Origin: Hyphomicrobiales bacterium
GTDB taxonomy: Bacteria; Pseudomonadota; Alphaproteobacteria; Rhizobiales; Rhizobiaceae
DNA: 44,380 bases
Assembly (NCBI GenBank): GCA_012842935.1
Contig: DUSC01000131.1
Coordinates: 1-44,380 of the forward strand
Direction: 5' to 3'
Of this stretch, positions 1-7,493 are shown piece after piece. The notes below the pieces were generated by a model. That model searched no databases. It was not told the DNA's origin and saw only the letters and a list, made by a program, of their open reading frames with translations. The translations under genes were made by a program, and so were the position numbers. Every line of letters begins with the position of its first letter. Within the stretch, counting starts at the first letter, position 1.

Positions 1-140
1 CGTCGAGGCGCTGCAGGCCGACCTCGACGCATGGCTCGCCCACTACAACACCGAGAGACCCCATCTCGGCTACCGCAACCAGGGCCGCAGGCCCATCGAA
101 ACAATCAATATGTTCGTAAGCCAAGAAGCTTAAGAGGACA
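1..140 (+). mobile_element. Right end of an IS481-like insertion sequence
   Basis: The first 140 bases hold the 3' end of a transposase gene and then a short tail ending in ACA at 138-140. IS481-family elements commonly have TGT...ACA ends, and the minus-strand reading of this end begins TGTCCTCTTAAG. To the right of 140 the sequence reads directly as glycosyltransferase code on the minus strand, so 140/141 is the likely insertion boundary. The left end and any target duplication lie outside the window. Family assignment rests on the transposase C-terminus and the terminal trinucleotide only; an IS3-type element is the alternative. Confidence 0.75.
2..133 (+). CDS. DDE transposase, C-terminal fragment (cut by window edge)
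   Basis: This open frame enters from the left edge and stops at TAA 131-133, giving the last 43 residues of a transposase. It contains the motif HYNTERPHLGYRNQGRRPIE, typical of the end of the integrase-core (rve) domain in IS481 and IS3 transposases, where the catalytic glutamate lies shortly upstream. In the intact element the protein would cut and join the IS ends. Neither the catalytic residues nor the start are in the window, so whether the transposase is intact cannot be judged. It reads toward the disrupted glycosyltransferase on the opposite strand. Confidence 0.8.
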   Translation, partial: VEALQADLDAWLAHYNTERPHLGYRNQGRRPIETINMFVSQEA

Positions 141-548
141 GATATTCGAGAAAAGCTTCTTGAAGAACGGATCGGCGCGCGAGATGCGCTGGCCGAAGAC
201 GACGTCGGCCTCGCCTCCGGAGAGGAGACGGAAGAACTCCAGGATCAGTTCCGGCGGTTCCTGCAAATCGGCTGCCATGGCCGCCATGAACCGCCCGGTC
301 GCGTGCTCCATGCCCGTCCTGATGGCGACGAAGGAACCGAAATTGCGGCTGTGGAAGACGATCCGGCAGGAGAAGCCCTTCTCCGCCGCGACCAGCATCG
401 CCCCCGAATTGTCCGGGCTGCCGTCGATCGTGAAGACCACCTCGAGATCATCGTCCAACCGGCGGTTCAGGTCTTCGATCGCCGCGAGAAGAGGACCGAT
501 GTTCTCCTCGTTGCGATAGATCGGAACGATGAGGGAATAGGTCTTCAT
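105..548 (-). pseudogene. Family 2 glycosyltransferase, truncated by IS insertion
   Basis: The N-terminal GT-A domain of a GT2 glycosyltransferase resembling the GtrB/ArnC/dolichol-phosphate mannosyltransferase group. Visible signatures are the starting strand SLIVPIYRNEENI, the FTIDGSPDNS segment (usual DDGSxD) and the AADLQEPPELI acceptor-side motif. Such enzymes move a sugar from a nucleotide donor to a lipid carrier at the inner membrane. The genuine coding sequence runs from ATG at 548 down to about 141. The last residues before the TGA at 105-107 are read from the IS end. The C-terminal half, usually with two membrane segments, is missing. The start overlaps the stop of the upstream aminotransferase (ATGA), so the two were one translationally coupled operon. 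Confidence 0.85.
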
Positions 549-1661
549 GTGCCGGAAAACGCCGCAAGGGCACCGCAGACCGCATCGATCTCCTCTTCGG
601 TCATCCCGACGAAGCACGGCAGCGACAGGAGCCGGCCGACGCTCTGCCGGGATACGGGCAATCCCGCCGGATCGATGCGCCTGGGCAGCGAGGTCCAACC
701 GGACTGATCGCAATCCAGGATCGGGTAGTGGATGTCGGTGGCGATGCCGGCCGCAGCGAGGTGCTCGCGCAGCCGGTCGCGCTGCGGACTGAGGAGGACC
801 GCGAGGTGCGCGACCGCCCCCTCGCCTCCCTCGACGAAGCGGACGCCCGCCGGCGCCGCCGCCTTGTAGCGCGCGACGATCGACCGCCGCATGGCGTTGT
901 GCGCGTCGAGCCTCGGCAGGAGGGTCCGCAGGATGGCCGCCTGCACCTCGTCCATCCGCGAGTTGCGGCCGCCGGCGCGGCCGATGGCGTATTTCGCCGC
1001 CCAACCGTACTGGCGCAACGAATCGACGATGGCAAACAGGTCGGCGGAGGGTGTGCACACGGCGCCGGCATCGCCGAACGCGCCGAGATTCTTGGTCGGG
1101 TAGAAACTGAACGTCGACACGTCGCCGAGCGAGCCGACTCTCTGCGGCCCGAGGAACGCGCCATGCGCCTGCGCGCAATCCTCCAGGATGGCGACGTGGC
1201 CGTAGCCCGCTTCCTGCAGCGCCTGCCTCAACCGCAGCACGTCGACCACGCCGCCGTAGAGATGCGTGGCGACGACGGCCAGCGTGTCCCCACTCAGGCA
1301 ACGGACTACCGAGTCGACCGCGATCAACTGCGAATGGGGATCGATGTCGGCATAGACGGGCGTCAGCCGCGCCTGATAGCAGGCCGTTGCAGCATAACCG
1401 CCGGCGTTAGCCGCGCAGACCACTTCCGACCGTTGCGGGTCCCGCGAAGAAAGGGCCTTCAGAGCGATCTCGAGGGCATCCGTGCCATTGGCCACCGGGA
1501 CACAATGCGCCACCCCGACCGCGTGGGCGAACTCCCCGGCGAAACCGCCGACCTGCTCCCCGTTCAGCCACCAGCCGGTGCGTATCGTGGCGGCGACATT
1601 GGCTTCGATCTCGTCGCCAGAGAGCGGCGAGGCGCCGGAGATCGTTGAACGGGACGCGCAT
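545..1661 (-). pseudogene. DegT/DnrJ/EryC1 sugar aminotransferase, N-terminal frameshift
   Basis: A PLP-dependent nucleotide-sugar aminotransferase of the ArnB/FdtB/WecE superfamily. The body reads in one frame to TGA at 545-547 and includes the substrate segment VPVANGTDALEIAL, the aspartate region ILEDCAQAHGA and the Schiff-base lysine in FSFYPTKNLG. The expected N-terminus, MRVPFNDL, starts at ATG 1661-1659 behind a good ribosome site (GAGGAA) but lies in another frame. The two frames must join between about 1625 and 1650, consistent with one extra base there. The only in-frame alternative starts upstream lack homology to the family. It could be a real decay mutation, matching the broken glycosyltransferase next door, or a sequencing error. 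The product would be an amino sugar for LPS or another glycan. Confidence 0.8.
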
Positions 1662-1896
1662 GATTTCCTCGGGCGAGAAGGGGGATTCCTGCCGGCTGCA
1701 CCGGTCATTACAAGATCGGGCCGTCCAAGCCAAACCCTAACTTCGATCACATCCGCGAACAGGCGGATATACCCGCCGCTCTCGCGCGGGCGACGCGGCT
1801 GGCGACGCGAATGCAGTCGCCGCGGTACACAGCAAAAACGTGCACACGACGCCGCCGCGGATGGCGAATCCCCGCGCGACCGCTATGATCGCCGCC

Positions 1897-2421
1897 ATGG
1901 GCGACACAAAGGAACTGCTTCTCTTCCGCCACGCGAAGTCGAGCCGCGACGATCCCGATCTCGACGACTTCGACCGTCCCCTCGCCGAGCGCGGCGCCAG
2001 GGACGCGCCGCGGATGGGCCGCGAGATGGCCGCGCGCGGCTGGATTCCGCAGCTGGCGCTGGTCTCGCCGGCGGCGCGCACGACCGAGACCTGGAAACGC
2101 GCCAGCGCCGGGATGACGCCCGCACCGAAGGTGCGCTCGCCCGAAGCGCTGTACCTCGCCACGTCGAGCCGCATCCTCACCGAAATCGCCAAGACGCCGG
2201 AGACGGTCGAGCGCCTCGTCGTCGTCGGGCATAATCCGGGCATGGAGGAGCTGGCGCGCATGCTCGCCGGGCAGCGCTCGGACGCGGCGGCCAGGCGGCT
2301 GGTCGACGAGAAATTCCCGACCGGGGCGCTGGCGCGCTTCACGTTTTCCGGCCCGTGGAAGGACCTCGCCGCCGGCGGCACGGCACTCACGCATTTCCTG
2401 CGGCCGAAGGATCTCGGCTGA
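1897..2421 (+). CDS. SixA-like histidine phosphatase
   Basis: A 174-residue protein of the histidine phosphatase (phosphoglycerate-mutase-like) superfamily, close to SixA, which removes phosphate from phosphohistidine proteins. The RHG-type motif appears as RHAKSS at residues 11-16, with the nucleophile His12. The second catalytic histidine lies in VVVGHNPGM near residues 108-116, and SPAARTTET near 58-66 supplies a phosphate-pocket arginine. I chose ATG 1897 because the protein then begins six residues before the first beta strand, as in the family; an upstream in-frame ATG at 1840 adds unlikely sequence. It stands alone between divergent and convergent genes. The substrate is unknown; a general phosphoesterase role is possible. 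Confidence 0.85.
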   Translation: MGDTKELLLFRHAKSSRDDPDLDDFDRPLAERGARDAPRMGREMAARGWIPQLALVSPAARTTETWKRASAGMTPAPKVRSPEALYLATSSRILTEIAKTPETVERLVVVGHNPGMEELARMLAGQRSDAAARRLVDEKFPTGALARFTFSGPWKDLAAGGTALTHFLRPKDLG

Positions 2422-2547
2422 GGCGGGCGGGGAAGAAAGGGCGCTGCCAGGGACGCGGCGGCGCATGCGGCGTTCATTCATCCGCCGCTTCGCCCGGTCC
2501 GTTGCCGCAGACGGGCGGAGAACCCGACGAGGCAGATGCCGCCTCGC

Positions 2548-4653
2548 TCAGCCGGCGAGGCGCAGCCAGACGCGGTTGTCGTGGAAGGCCGCGCCGCCAT
2601 AGGGGGCGGCGGCGTCGGCACCGGTCAAGACGTTGATGCCCTCCCCGCGCTCGTGAGCCCCGTTCGGCCAGATGCCTTCCGCGACGACGACGCCGCGCCG
2701 CACCCCGTCGAAGAGCCGGGCGTGCAGCACGACCTCGCCACGGCGGTTACCGATCTCGACGCGGCTGCCGTCGGCGATGCCGAGGTCTTTCGCGTCCTGC
2801 GGATGGACGAGCAGTTCCGGCCGCCCCTCGCGTGCCTTCGACGTCGGCGTCTCGGTGAAGGACGAGTTGAGGAAGGAGCGCGCCGGCGACGTGGCAAGGC
2901 GGAACGGGTGCCCGGCATCGGCCTCCTCGATCAGCGCGACATGGTCGGGGAACGCCGGCAGATCCCGCCACGGCCCCATCAGGCCGACCGAGCGCGGCGG
3001 CTTGTTCGGCGACGGCCCCCACTCCCACTGCGGGCGGAAGCGGAACTTTCCGTCGGCGTGGCCGAAGCCCTTCAGGTAGTGCGCCGTGTCGAAGTCGGGC
3101 TGGACGTCGAGCCAGCGGTCGCGCTTCAGCGCCTCCCAGGAACTGCCGAGGCGGGCGAGCATGACGTCGATGTGCTCGCGCTCGCTCAGGCCGAAACCGG
3201 GCCTGTCGGCGACGCCGAGGCGTCTGGCCAGTTCCTCGATGACGAAAAGGTTGGTGCGCGGACCGGCGGGCGGGTCGATCAGCTTCGGCCCCAGCGTGAT
3301 GAACTGGTTGCCGCCTCCCTTGTAGATATCGTCGTGCTCGACGAACATGGTCGCCGGCAGGACGACGTCGGCGAGCTTCGCCGTGTCGGTCATGAACTGC
3401 TCGTGGACGGCGACGAACAGGTCGTCACGCAAAAAGCCCTGCCGCACCAGGCGCTGCTCGGGGCAGACATTGGCCGGATTGGTGTTCTGGATCAGCATGG
3501 CGGCGACCGGCGGGCCGTTGCGCAGGGCTTCCCTGTCGCCAGTCAGAATGCGGCCGACCTGCGACTGGTCGAGATGGCGGATTGCCGGATCGGCCATGGC
3601 GCTGCCTTCGACGAGGCGCCGGTCGAGGTGGTAGATGGCGCCGTTGTTGTGGAAGGCGCCGCCGCCCTCGTACTGCCAGCAGCCGGTTACCGCGGCGATC
3701 GAGAGCGCCGCGTGCATGTTGACAGCGCCGTTGCGCTGGCGGGCAAAGCCGTAGCCGAGGCGGAAGAAGGTCCTCTTCGTCGTGCCGACCAGTCTTGCGA
3801 AGGCCTCGATCTCGGCGACGGGCACGCCGCTGATCGACGAGGCCCATTCCGGCGTGCGGGACTTGAGATGCGCCTCGAGGCCGGCCGGATCGTCGGTATA
3901 TTTCTCCAAGTAGGCGCGGTCGGCGAGACCGTCGCGGAACAGCACGTGCATGACGGCGCAGGCGAGCGCGCCGTCGGTGCCGGGCCGGACGACGATGCCG
4001 AGGTCGGCCTGCTTCATCGTGGCGTTGTCGTAGACGTCGACGACGACGATCTTCGCCCCGCGCTCCTTGCGGGCGCGGACGGCGTGGGTCATCACGTTGA
4101 CCTGCGTGACGACGGCGTTGGTGCCCCAGATGACGACGCAGTCGGACTTCGCCATCTCGCGCGGGTCGGGACCGGCGAGCCGGCCGGTGCCCATGACGTA
4201 GCCGGTCCAGGCGAGGTTGGTGCAGATCGTGTCGAAGAAGCCGGAATACTTCTTGGCGTGGCGCAGGCGGTTGATGGAATCGCGCTGCACGAGGCCCATC
4301 GTGCCGGCGTAGTAGTAAGGCCAGACCGCTTCCGATCCGTGCTTCTCCTCCGCCGCGATCATCTTCTCGGCGACGAGGTCGAGGGCCGCCTCCCAGCTCG
4401 CCTCCTGCCAAACCCCCTCGCCCTTCGCCCCGGCGCGCACCAGCGGCCTCGTCAGGCGATCGGGATGGTGCACGCGCTCGGCGTAGCGGGCGACCTTGGC
4501 GCACACCACGCCGGCCGTATAGCTGTTGTCGCGGGCGCCGTGGACGCGACCGATACGGCCGTCGCCGAGAATCTCGACGTCGAGCGCGCAGGTCGACGGA
4601 CAGTCATGGGGGCAGGCAGAATGGCCTATTCTCAGGGGGGTGTGCCGGTTCAT
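2548..4653 (-). CDS. Molybdopterin-dependent oxidoreductase (DMSO reductase family)
   Basis: A 701-residue catalytic subunit of the DMSO-reductase/formate-dehydrogenase superfamily. The N-terminal [4Fe-4S] motif is complete: Cys14, Cys18, Cys22 and Cys51 (CPHDCPSTC ... VVCAK). The bis-MGD binding core follows, with segments such as VIWGTNAVVTQ and IQNTNPANVCPEQ, and the C-terminal molydop-binding domain includes VHPQDAKDLGIADGSRVEI. There is no twin-arginine signal, so it should be cytoplasmic. It has no neighbouring electron-transfer or membrane subunit and converges with the SixA-like gene. It resembles the little-characterised MopB_3-type oxidoreductases; the substrate cannot be read from sequence. 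MoaD and MoaE encoded elsewhere in the window serve synthesis of its cofactor. Confidence 0.85.
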   Translation of the reverse strand: MNRHTPLRIGHSACPHDCPSTCALDVEILGDGRIGRVHGARDNSYTAGVVCAKVARYAERVHHPDRLTRPLVRAGAKGEGVWQEASWEAALDLVAEKMIAAEEKHGSEAVWPYYYAGTMGLVQRDSINRLRHAKKYSGFFDTICTNLAWTGYVMGTGRLAGPDPREMAKSDCVVIWGTNAVVTQVNVMTHAVRARKERGAKIVVVDVYDNATMKQADLGIVVRPGTDGALACAVMHVLFRDGLADRAYLEKYTDDPAGLEAHLKSRTPEWASSISGVPVAEIEAFARLVGTTKRTFFRLGYGFARQRNGAVNMHAALSIAAVTGCWQYEGGGAFHNNGAIYHLDRRLVEGSAMADPAIRHLDQSQVGRILTGDREALRNGPPVAAMLIQNTNPANVCPEQRLVRQGFLRDDLFVAVHEQFMTDTAKLADVVLPATMFVEHDDIYKGGGNQFITLGPKLIDPPAGPRTNLFVIEELARRLGVADRPGFGLSEREHIDVMLARLGSSWEALKRDRWLDVQPDFDTAHYLKGFGHADGKFRFRPQWEWGPSPNKPPRSVGLMGPWRDLPAFPDHVALIEEADAGHPFRLATSPARSFLNSSFTETPTSKAREGRPELLVHPQDAKDLGIADGSRVEIGNRRGEVVLHARLFDGVRRGVVVAEGIWPNGAHERGEGINVLTGADAAAPYGGAAFHDNRVWLRLAG

Positions 4654-4743
4654 CCGACCAAACTAGCGATTCCCTCGCCGCGCGTGTAGACGCGGGGGGC
4701 CGATTTGCATTGATGCAGGCGCAGGGCCGCCGGAACCGCGACG

Positions 4744-5607
4744 ATGAACTACCGCCACGCCTACCACGCCGGGAACTTCGCCGACGTCGTCAAGCACGTC
4801 GTGCTGACCCGCATCGTCGACTACCTGAAGCGCAAGGACAAGGCGTTCCGCGTCGTCGACACCCATGCCGGGCGCGGCCTCTACGACCTCGCCTCCGCCG
4901 AGGCGCAGAAGACCGGCGAGTGGCGGGACGGAATCGGCCGGGTGCTGGAAAGCACCTTCAGGCCCGAGGCGGCGGCGCTGCTTGCGCCCTATCTGGCGGC
5001 GGTGCGCGCCGCCAATCCGGACGGCGGCGTCATGCACTATCCCGGCTCGCCGTGGATCGTGCGGCACCTGCTGCGGCGGCAGGACCGGCTGACGGCGATC
5101 GAGATGCATCCGGAGGACGCGGCGGCGCTTTCGCGGCTTTTCACCGGCGACATCCAGACCCGCGTCATCGAGCTCGACGGCTGGCTGGCGCTCGGCGCCC
5201 ACCTGCCGCCCAAGGAGAAGCGCGGCCTGGTCCTCGTCGACCCGCCCTACGAGGCGGCGGGCGAGTTCGAGCGGCTGGTCGAGGGGCTGCAGAAGGCCCA
5301 CCGGCGCTGGCCGGGCGGCATCTACGCGCTGTGGTACCCGATCAAGGACCGCCGCGCCGTCAATGCCTTCCGCGCCGCACTCGCCGAGACCGGCATCCCC
5401 AGGGTTGTCGACATCCGCTTCGAGATCCGCCCGGCGTCGGCCGACCAGCGGCTCGACGGGTCGGGCATGGTGGTGGTCAACCCGCCGTTTTCGCTGAAGG
5501 CGGAACTGGACGTGCTGCTGCCGGCGCTGTCGCGGGTGCTCTCCGAAGCCGCGGGGGGATCGTACCGGGTGGTCGAGATCGCCGGCGAGCGGCCGGCGGA
5601 GTCATGA
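4744..5607 (+). CDS. rlmJ: 23S rRNA (adenine-N6)-methyltransferase RlmJ
   Basis: A 287-residue protein that starts with the very characteristic MNYRHAYHAGNFADVVKH of RlmJ, formerly YhiR/ComJ. RlmJ methylates A2030 of 23S rRNA (E. coli numbering) using S-adenosylmethionine. The SAM region VVDTHAGRGLYDL is at residues 37-49 and the amino-methyltransferase motif IV is DPPY at 166-169, the signature of adenine-N6 methylation. Length fits the family (about 280). It is divergent from the oxidoreductase, with 90 bases between, and the ATG is the first residue of the conserved N-terminus, so the start is secure. It stands alone as a single-gene unit. Confidence 0.95.
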   Translation: MNYRHAYHAGNFADVVKHVVLTRIVDYLKRKDKAFRVVDTHAGRGLYDLASAEAQKTGEWRDGIGRVLESTFRPEAAALLAPYLAAVRAANPDGGVMHYPGSPWIVRHLLRRQDRLTAIEMHPEDAAALSRLFTGDIQTRVIELDGWLALGAHLPPKEKRGLVLVDPPYEAAGEFERLVEGLQKAHRRWPGGIYALWYPIKDRRAVNAFRAALAETGIPRVVDIRFEIRPASADQRLDGSGMVVVNPPFSLKAELDVLLPALSRVLSEAAGGSYRVVEIAGERPAES

Positions 5608-5629
5608 GCGCGACGGCAAGCGCCGCGCC

Positions 5630-6076
5630 TCACGGCTCGATGCCGAGGTCCCGGTACAGCTCGAAGAGGTCGTAAGCCGGCGCCTTCGTTGCCTCGCAGC
5701 CGCCGACATGGGCGCCGTAGACGCCCTCCATCGGAAACACGGTTTCGCTCATGCCGTCAGAGCCTTGGCCGGTGAGCCTGATATCCAGAATCCGCTCGGC
5801 GCCGGCGTCGAGTGTCAACGTCGGATAGCCGACCCAGGCACCGGAACGGGAGAGCTTCGCGCCCTCGGCGATGATTCTCGGCACGATCTTGCCGGTCGCC
5901 GGGTCGGATTCGTCCGGCGAGGTCAGCGTGACGACGCCCGTCGCGGAATCGAAGGCGATGACGAAGAACGGCTCGGTGAACCGGCAGGTGAGCACGCCGG
6001 CGGCCGCATCGCCCGCGGCGAGCATGAATCCCGCCGCGCCGGCGAGCGTCCGCGCGAACAGCCGCTTCTTGCCCAC
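5630..6076 (-). CDS. Exported hypothetical protein
   Basis: I do not recognise this 148-residue protein. It begins with a signal peptide, KKRLFARTLAGAAG followed by a hydrophobic stretch and DAAAG near residues 22-27, so it should be periplasmic. The mature part contains two cysteines (LTCRF and GGCEA) that could pair, and many beta-type segments. I chose GTG 6076-6074, two bases after the stop of the SnoaL-like gene, because it puts the charged n-region directly before the hydrophobic core; the open frame extends upstream but would run through the neighbour. The tight spacing suggests cotranscription and translational coupling with the upstream gene. Confidence 0.65.
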   Translation of the reverse strand: MGKKRLFARTLAGAAGFMLAAGDAAAGVLTCRFTEPFFVIAFDSATGVVTLTSPDESDPATGKIVPRIIAEGAKLSRSGAWVGYPTLTLDAGAERILDIRLTGQGSDGMSETVFPMEGVYGAHVGGCEATKAPAYDLFELYRDLGIEP

Positions 6077-6078
6077 GG

Positions 6079-6531
6079 TCAGCCCGCGATCCGACGCTTC
6101 AGCCGCTCGAGGCCGAGGAAGAAGCCGCCGATGCCGTTCGGCCCGTAGGGCTCGTAGGCGCGCAGCGCCGTGACCAGCCCGTCGCGCTCCTCGGCAATGA
6201 AGACTTGCGGGAAACGGAGCTTGCGGCCGCCCTTGAGCACGTGGTTGGTGTCGACCTCGAAGGCCGCCTTCTTCCCCGTCCCGTCGAGGAAAACCGTCTC
6301 CACGGTGAAGCCGAAGCGCTCCATCACCGACAGGCCCCATTCGAGGCCCTTCTCGATCTCGGCGCGGCCGTGCATCTCGGGCTTGGGGTAGTGCGGGTCG
6401 AAGAGCACGGCGTCGGGGGCAAAGCAGGCCATCGCCGTCGCCTTGTCGCCGACTTCCAGCGCCGCCATCATCCTGCGCATCACCGCCACGACGGCGGGTT
6501 CCATGCCGGCCTCCCTCGTCGCCTTTCCCAA
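6079..6531 (-). CDS. SnoaL-like / NTF2-fold protein
   Basis: A 150-residue protein with the cone-shaped NTF2/SnoaL fold typical of ketosteroid-isomerase-like proteins. The pattern is two N-terminal helices (VMRRMMAALEVGDKATAMAC), then FAPDAVLFDPHY and GRAEIEKGLEW, then strands ending in FFLGLERLKRR. The family binds small hydrophobic ligands or catalyses isomerisation, hydrolysis or cyclisation; nothing here fixes the reaction. ATG 6531 gives the full open frame; ATG 6504 (MEPAVVAVMRR) is an alternative start nine residues later. It is followed after two bases by the gene for an exported protein, so the pair is probably one transcript. The fold call is by pattern, not alignment. Confidence 0.7.
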   Translation of the reverse strand: MGKATREAGMEPAVVAVMRRMMAALEVGDKATAMACFAPDAVLFDPHYPKPEMHGRAEIEKGLEWGLSVMERFGFTVETVFLDGTGKKAAFEVDTNHVLKGGRKLRFPQVFIAEERDGLVTALRAYEPYGPNGIGGFFLGLERLKRRIAG

Positions 6532-6591
6532 GGTCAGGTTAGCATCGAATGCCGGCCCGGCAAGGCGCCGGGAACTATCTCGGCTTGAATC

Positions 6592-7179
6592 TCAGGGCTG
6601 GGCCGGCCAAGCTACGCGTCGCTCATAGTCGGAATGCCACAACAGTTCGGGCGCGACTTTGTGGTTTGGTAGCGATACGAGTACGACCTGAACTCCGCTA
6701 ATTCGCGCGTGTTTCATCGCAGGTAAGCAGTCAGTATCGCCGGTAATTAAGACGATTCGATCAACGGATTTCATCGCGGCTTGATTGGCGATATCCAAGC
6801 CAATTCGCATATCGACGCCTTTTTGTTCGAAATCGGGTTTGAAATCGGCGTCGGACAATTGGGCGGCCGCGATCGGGATCGTCTTCGGCTTGAAGCCTCG
6901 AAACTTCAGCACGCCGCGCCTTACGGCAAAGAGGTCACGCGCCGCCAGGTCTCGCAACCAACTGTCCGATCCCTTGAACTCGTGTTCGTTTCCAGATACC
7001 GGGAGTTTGACTTTGCCAGCGTAGGGTGCGCAGTCATAATACAATACCCTTAGGAGCCTTTCATCGGGCTCCACACACGCATGAGCAATTTTCTCAATGT
7101 AGTCGGGGTTGTACGTTTTCTTAGCTATCTTGGCCAGCACGCGAAGATGACCCCCGTCGATCATTACGGAAACGCGCAT
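6592..7179 (-). CDS. NYN (LabA/DUF88-type) nuclease-domain protein
   Basis: A 195-residue protein of the NYN branch of the PIN-like nuclease superfamily. Acidic metal-binding residues are all visible: Asp8 in MRVSVMIDGGH, the QKGVDMRIGLDI motif with Asp123 and Asp129, and Asp148/Asp150 in ITGDTDCLPA. Family members are single-strand RNA nucleases involved in RNA processing or defence. Start ATG 7179 is chosen because MRVSVMIDGG is the first beta strand; the frame stays open to a GTG at 7398, but that would run through the promoter, hairpins and poly-C. The gene is visibly AT-richer than its neighbours, suggesting transfer. The only Shine-Dalgarno candidate, GGGGG nine bases upstream, lies in the 3' arm of a terminator-like hairpin, so expression may be attenuated. 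Confidence 0.85.
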   Translation of the reverse strand: MRVSVMIDGGHLRVLAKIAKKTYNPDYIEKIAHACVEPDERLLRVLYYDCAPYAGKVKLPVSGNEHEFKGSDSWLRDLAARDLFAVRRGVLKFRGFKPKTIPIAAAQLSDADFKPDFEQKGVDMRIGLDIANQAAMKSVDRIVLITGDTDCLPAMKHARISGVQVVLVSLPNHKVAPELLWHSDYERRVAWPAQP

Positions 7180-7254
7180 AAAAGAAAACCCCCGAGCGTT
7201 GCCGCGCGGGGGTTCTGCATAATGCCCGCCTACGGGCGTAGCGGATAACTGCAG
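7180..7254 (-). promoter_or_regulatory. Structured leader RNA / attenuator of the NYN gene
   Basis: On the minus strand, the predicted transcript starts near 7253 and folds into two elements. An outer helix pairs 7250-7254 with 7215-7219 (CTGCA/TGCAG) and encloses a hairpin 7224-7237 with stem GCCCG/CGGGC. Next comes a strong hairpin 7187-7214: AACCCCCG/CGGGGGTT, a mismatch, GCG/CGC and a GCAA (GNRA) tetraloop, followed by TTCTTTT that abuts the ATG. Stem plus U-tract has the form of an intrinsic terminator in the direction of the gene. It may be an attenuator, a leader that hides the GGGGG ribosome site, or a separate 70-nt small RNA. I do not recognise it as a known riboswitch class. Confidence 0.6.
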
Positions 7255-7259
7255 GGCCA

Positions 7260-7287
7260 AATTTAGGTATTCGCCCACATATGTCAA
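7260..7287 (-). promoter_or_regulatory. Sigma70-like promoter of the NYN gene
   Basis: On the minus strand a perfect TTGACA (7287-7282) is followed after 16 bases by TAAATT (7265-7260), matching four of six -10 positions. Transcription would start near 7253, giving a leader of about 75 bases that is fully occupied by the hairpins described separately. Confidence 0.6.
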
Positions 7288-7327
7288 TACACTCGTGGTC
7301 GTATAGGTTCCGTAAACATGCCCCCGG

Positions 7328-7348
7328 TTTTTTTTGGGGGGGGGGGGG
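7328..7348. repeat. Homopolymer tract T8-G13
   Basis: Eight T (7328-7335) directly followed by thirteen G (7336-7348). Preceded by CCCCCGG, it could also fold back on the G run. Such a tract is prone to slippage in replication and to sequencing error. It lies about 40 bases upstream of the -35 box of the NYN promoter. Confidence 0.9.
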
Positions 7349-7406
7349 CTAATCCCGGCATCCGCGCTAACTGTCCTGCGCCGTGCGCTGCCTACCACAT
7401 AAGGTA

Positions 7407-7424
7407 GAAAGGCTGCAGCCTTTC
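7407..7424. repeat. Perfect 18-bp palindrome
   Basis: GAAAGGCTGCAGCCTTTC reads the same on both strands. It shares its first G with an adjacent inverted repeat CTACC-6-GGTAG (7392-7407). It sits 40 bases upstream of the -35 box of the plus-strand promoter at 7465. It could be an operator for a dimeric regulator or a hairpin (7-bp stem, TGCA loop); no U-tract follows on either strand, so a terminator is less likely. Confidence 0.6.
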
Positions 7425-7464
7425 GTTAACGCGTTCGCGCACCGAAACGACCACCACAAGCTCC

Positions 7465-7493
7465 TTAACGCATTGATCGGATTTAGATAAAAT
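7465..7493 (+). promoter_or_regulatory. Probable sigma70 promoter for the exported protein gene
   Basis: TTAACG (7465-7470), 17 bases, then TAAAAT (7488-7493), five of six -10 matches. It would drive the gene at 7617 and the following RNase T2 gene with a leader of about 115 bases. Confidence 0.5.

Noticed and set aside
2536-4689. A 717-codon open frame on plus across the molybdopterin oxidoreductase gene
   Set aside because: It is a high-GC antisense shadow; the minus frame has the full family motifs and this one has none.
7180-7398. N-terminal extension of the NYN protein to GTG 7398
   Set aside because: It would translate the promoter, two hairpins and the poly-C tract; the family fold begins at the ATG at 7179.
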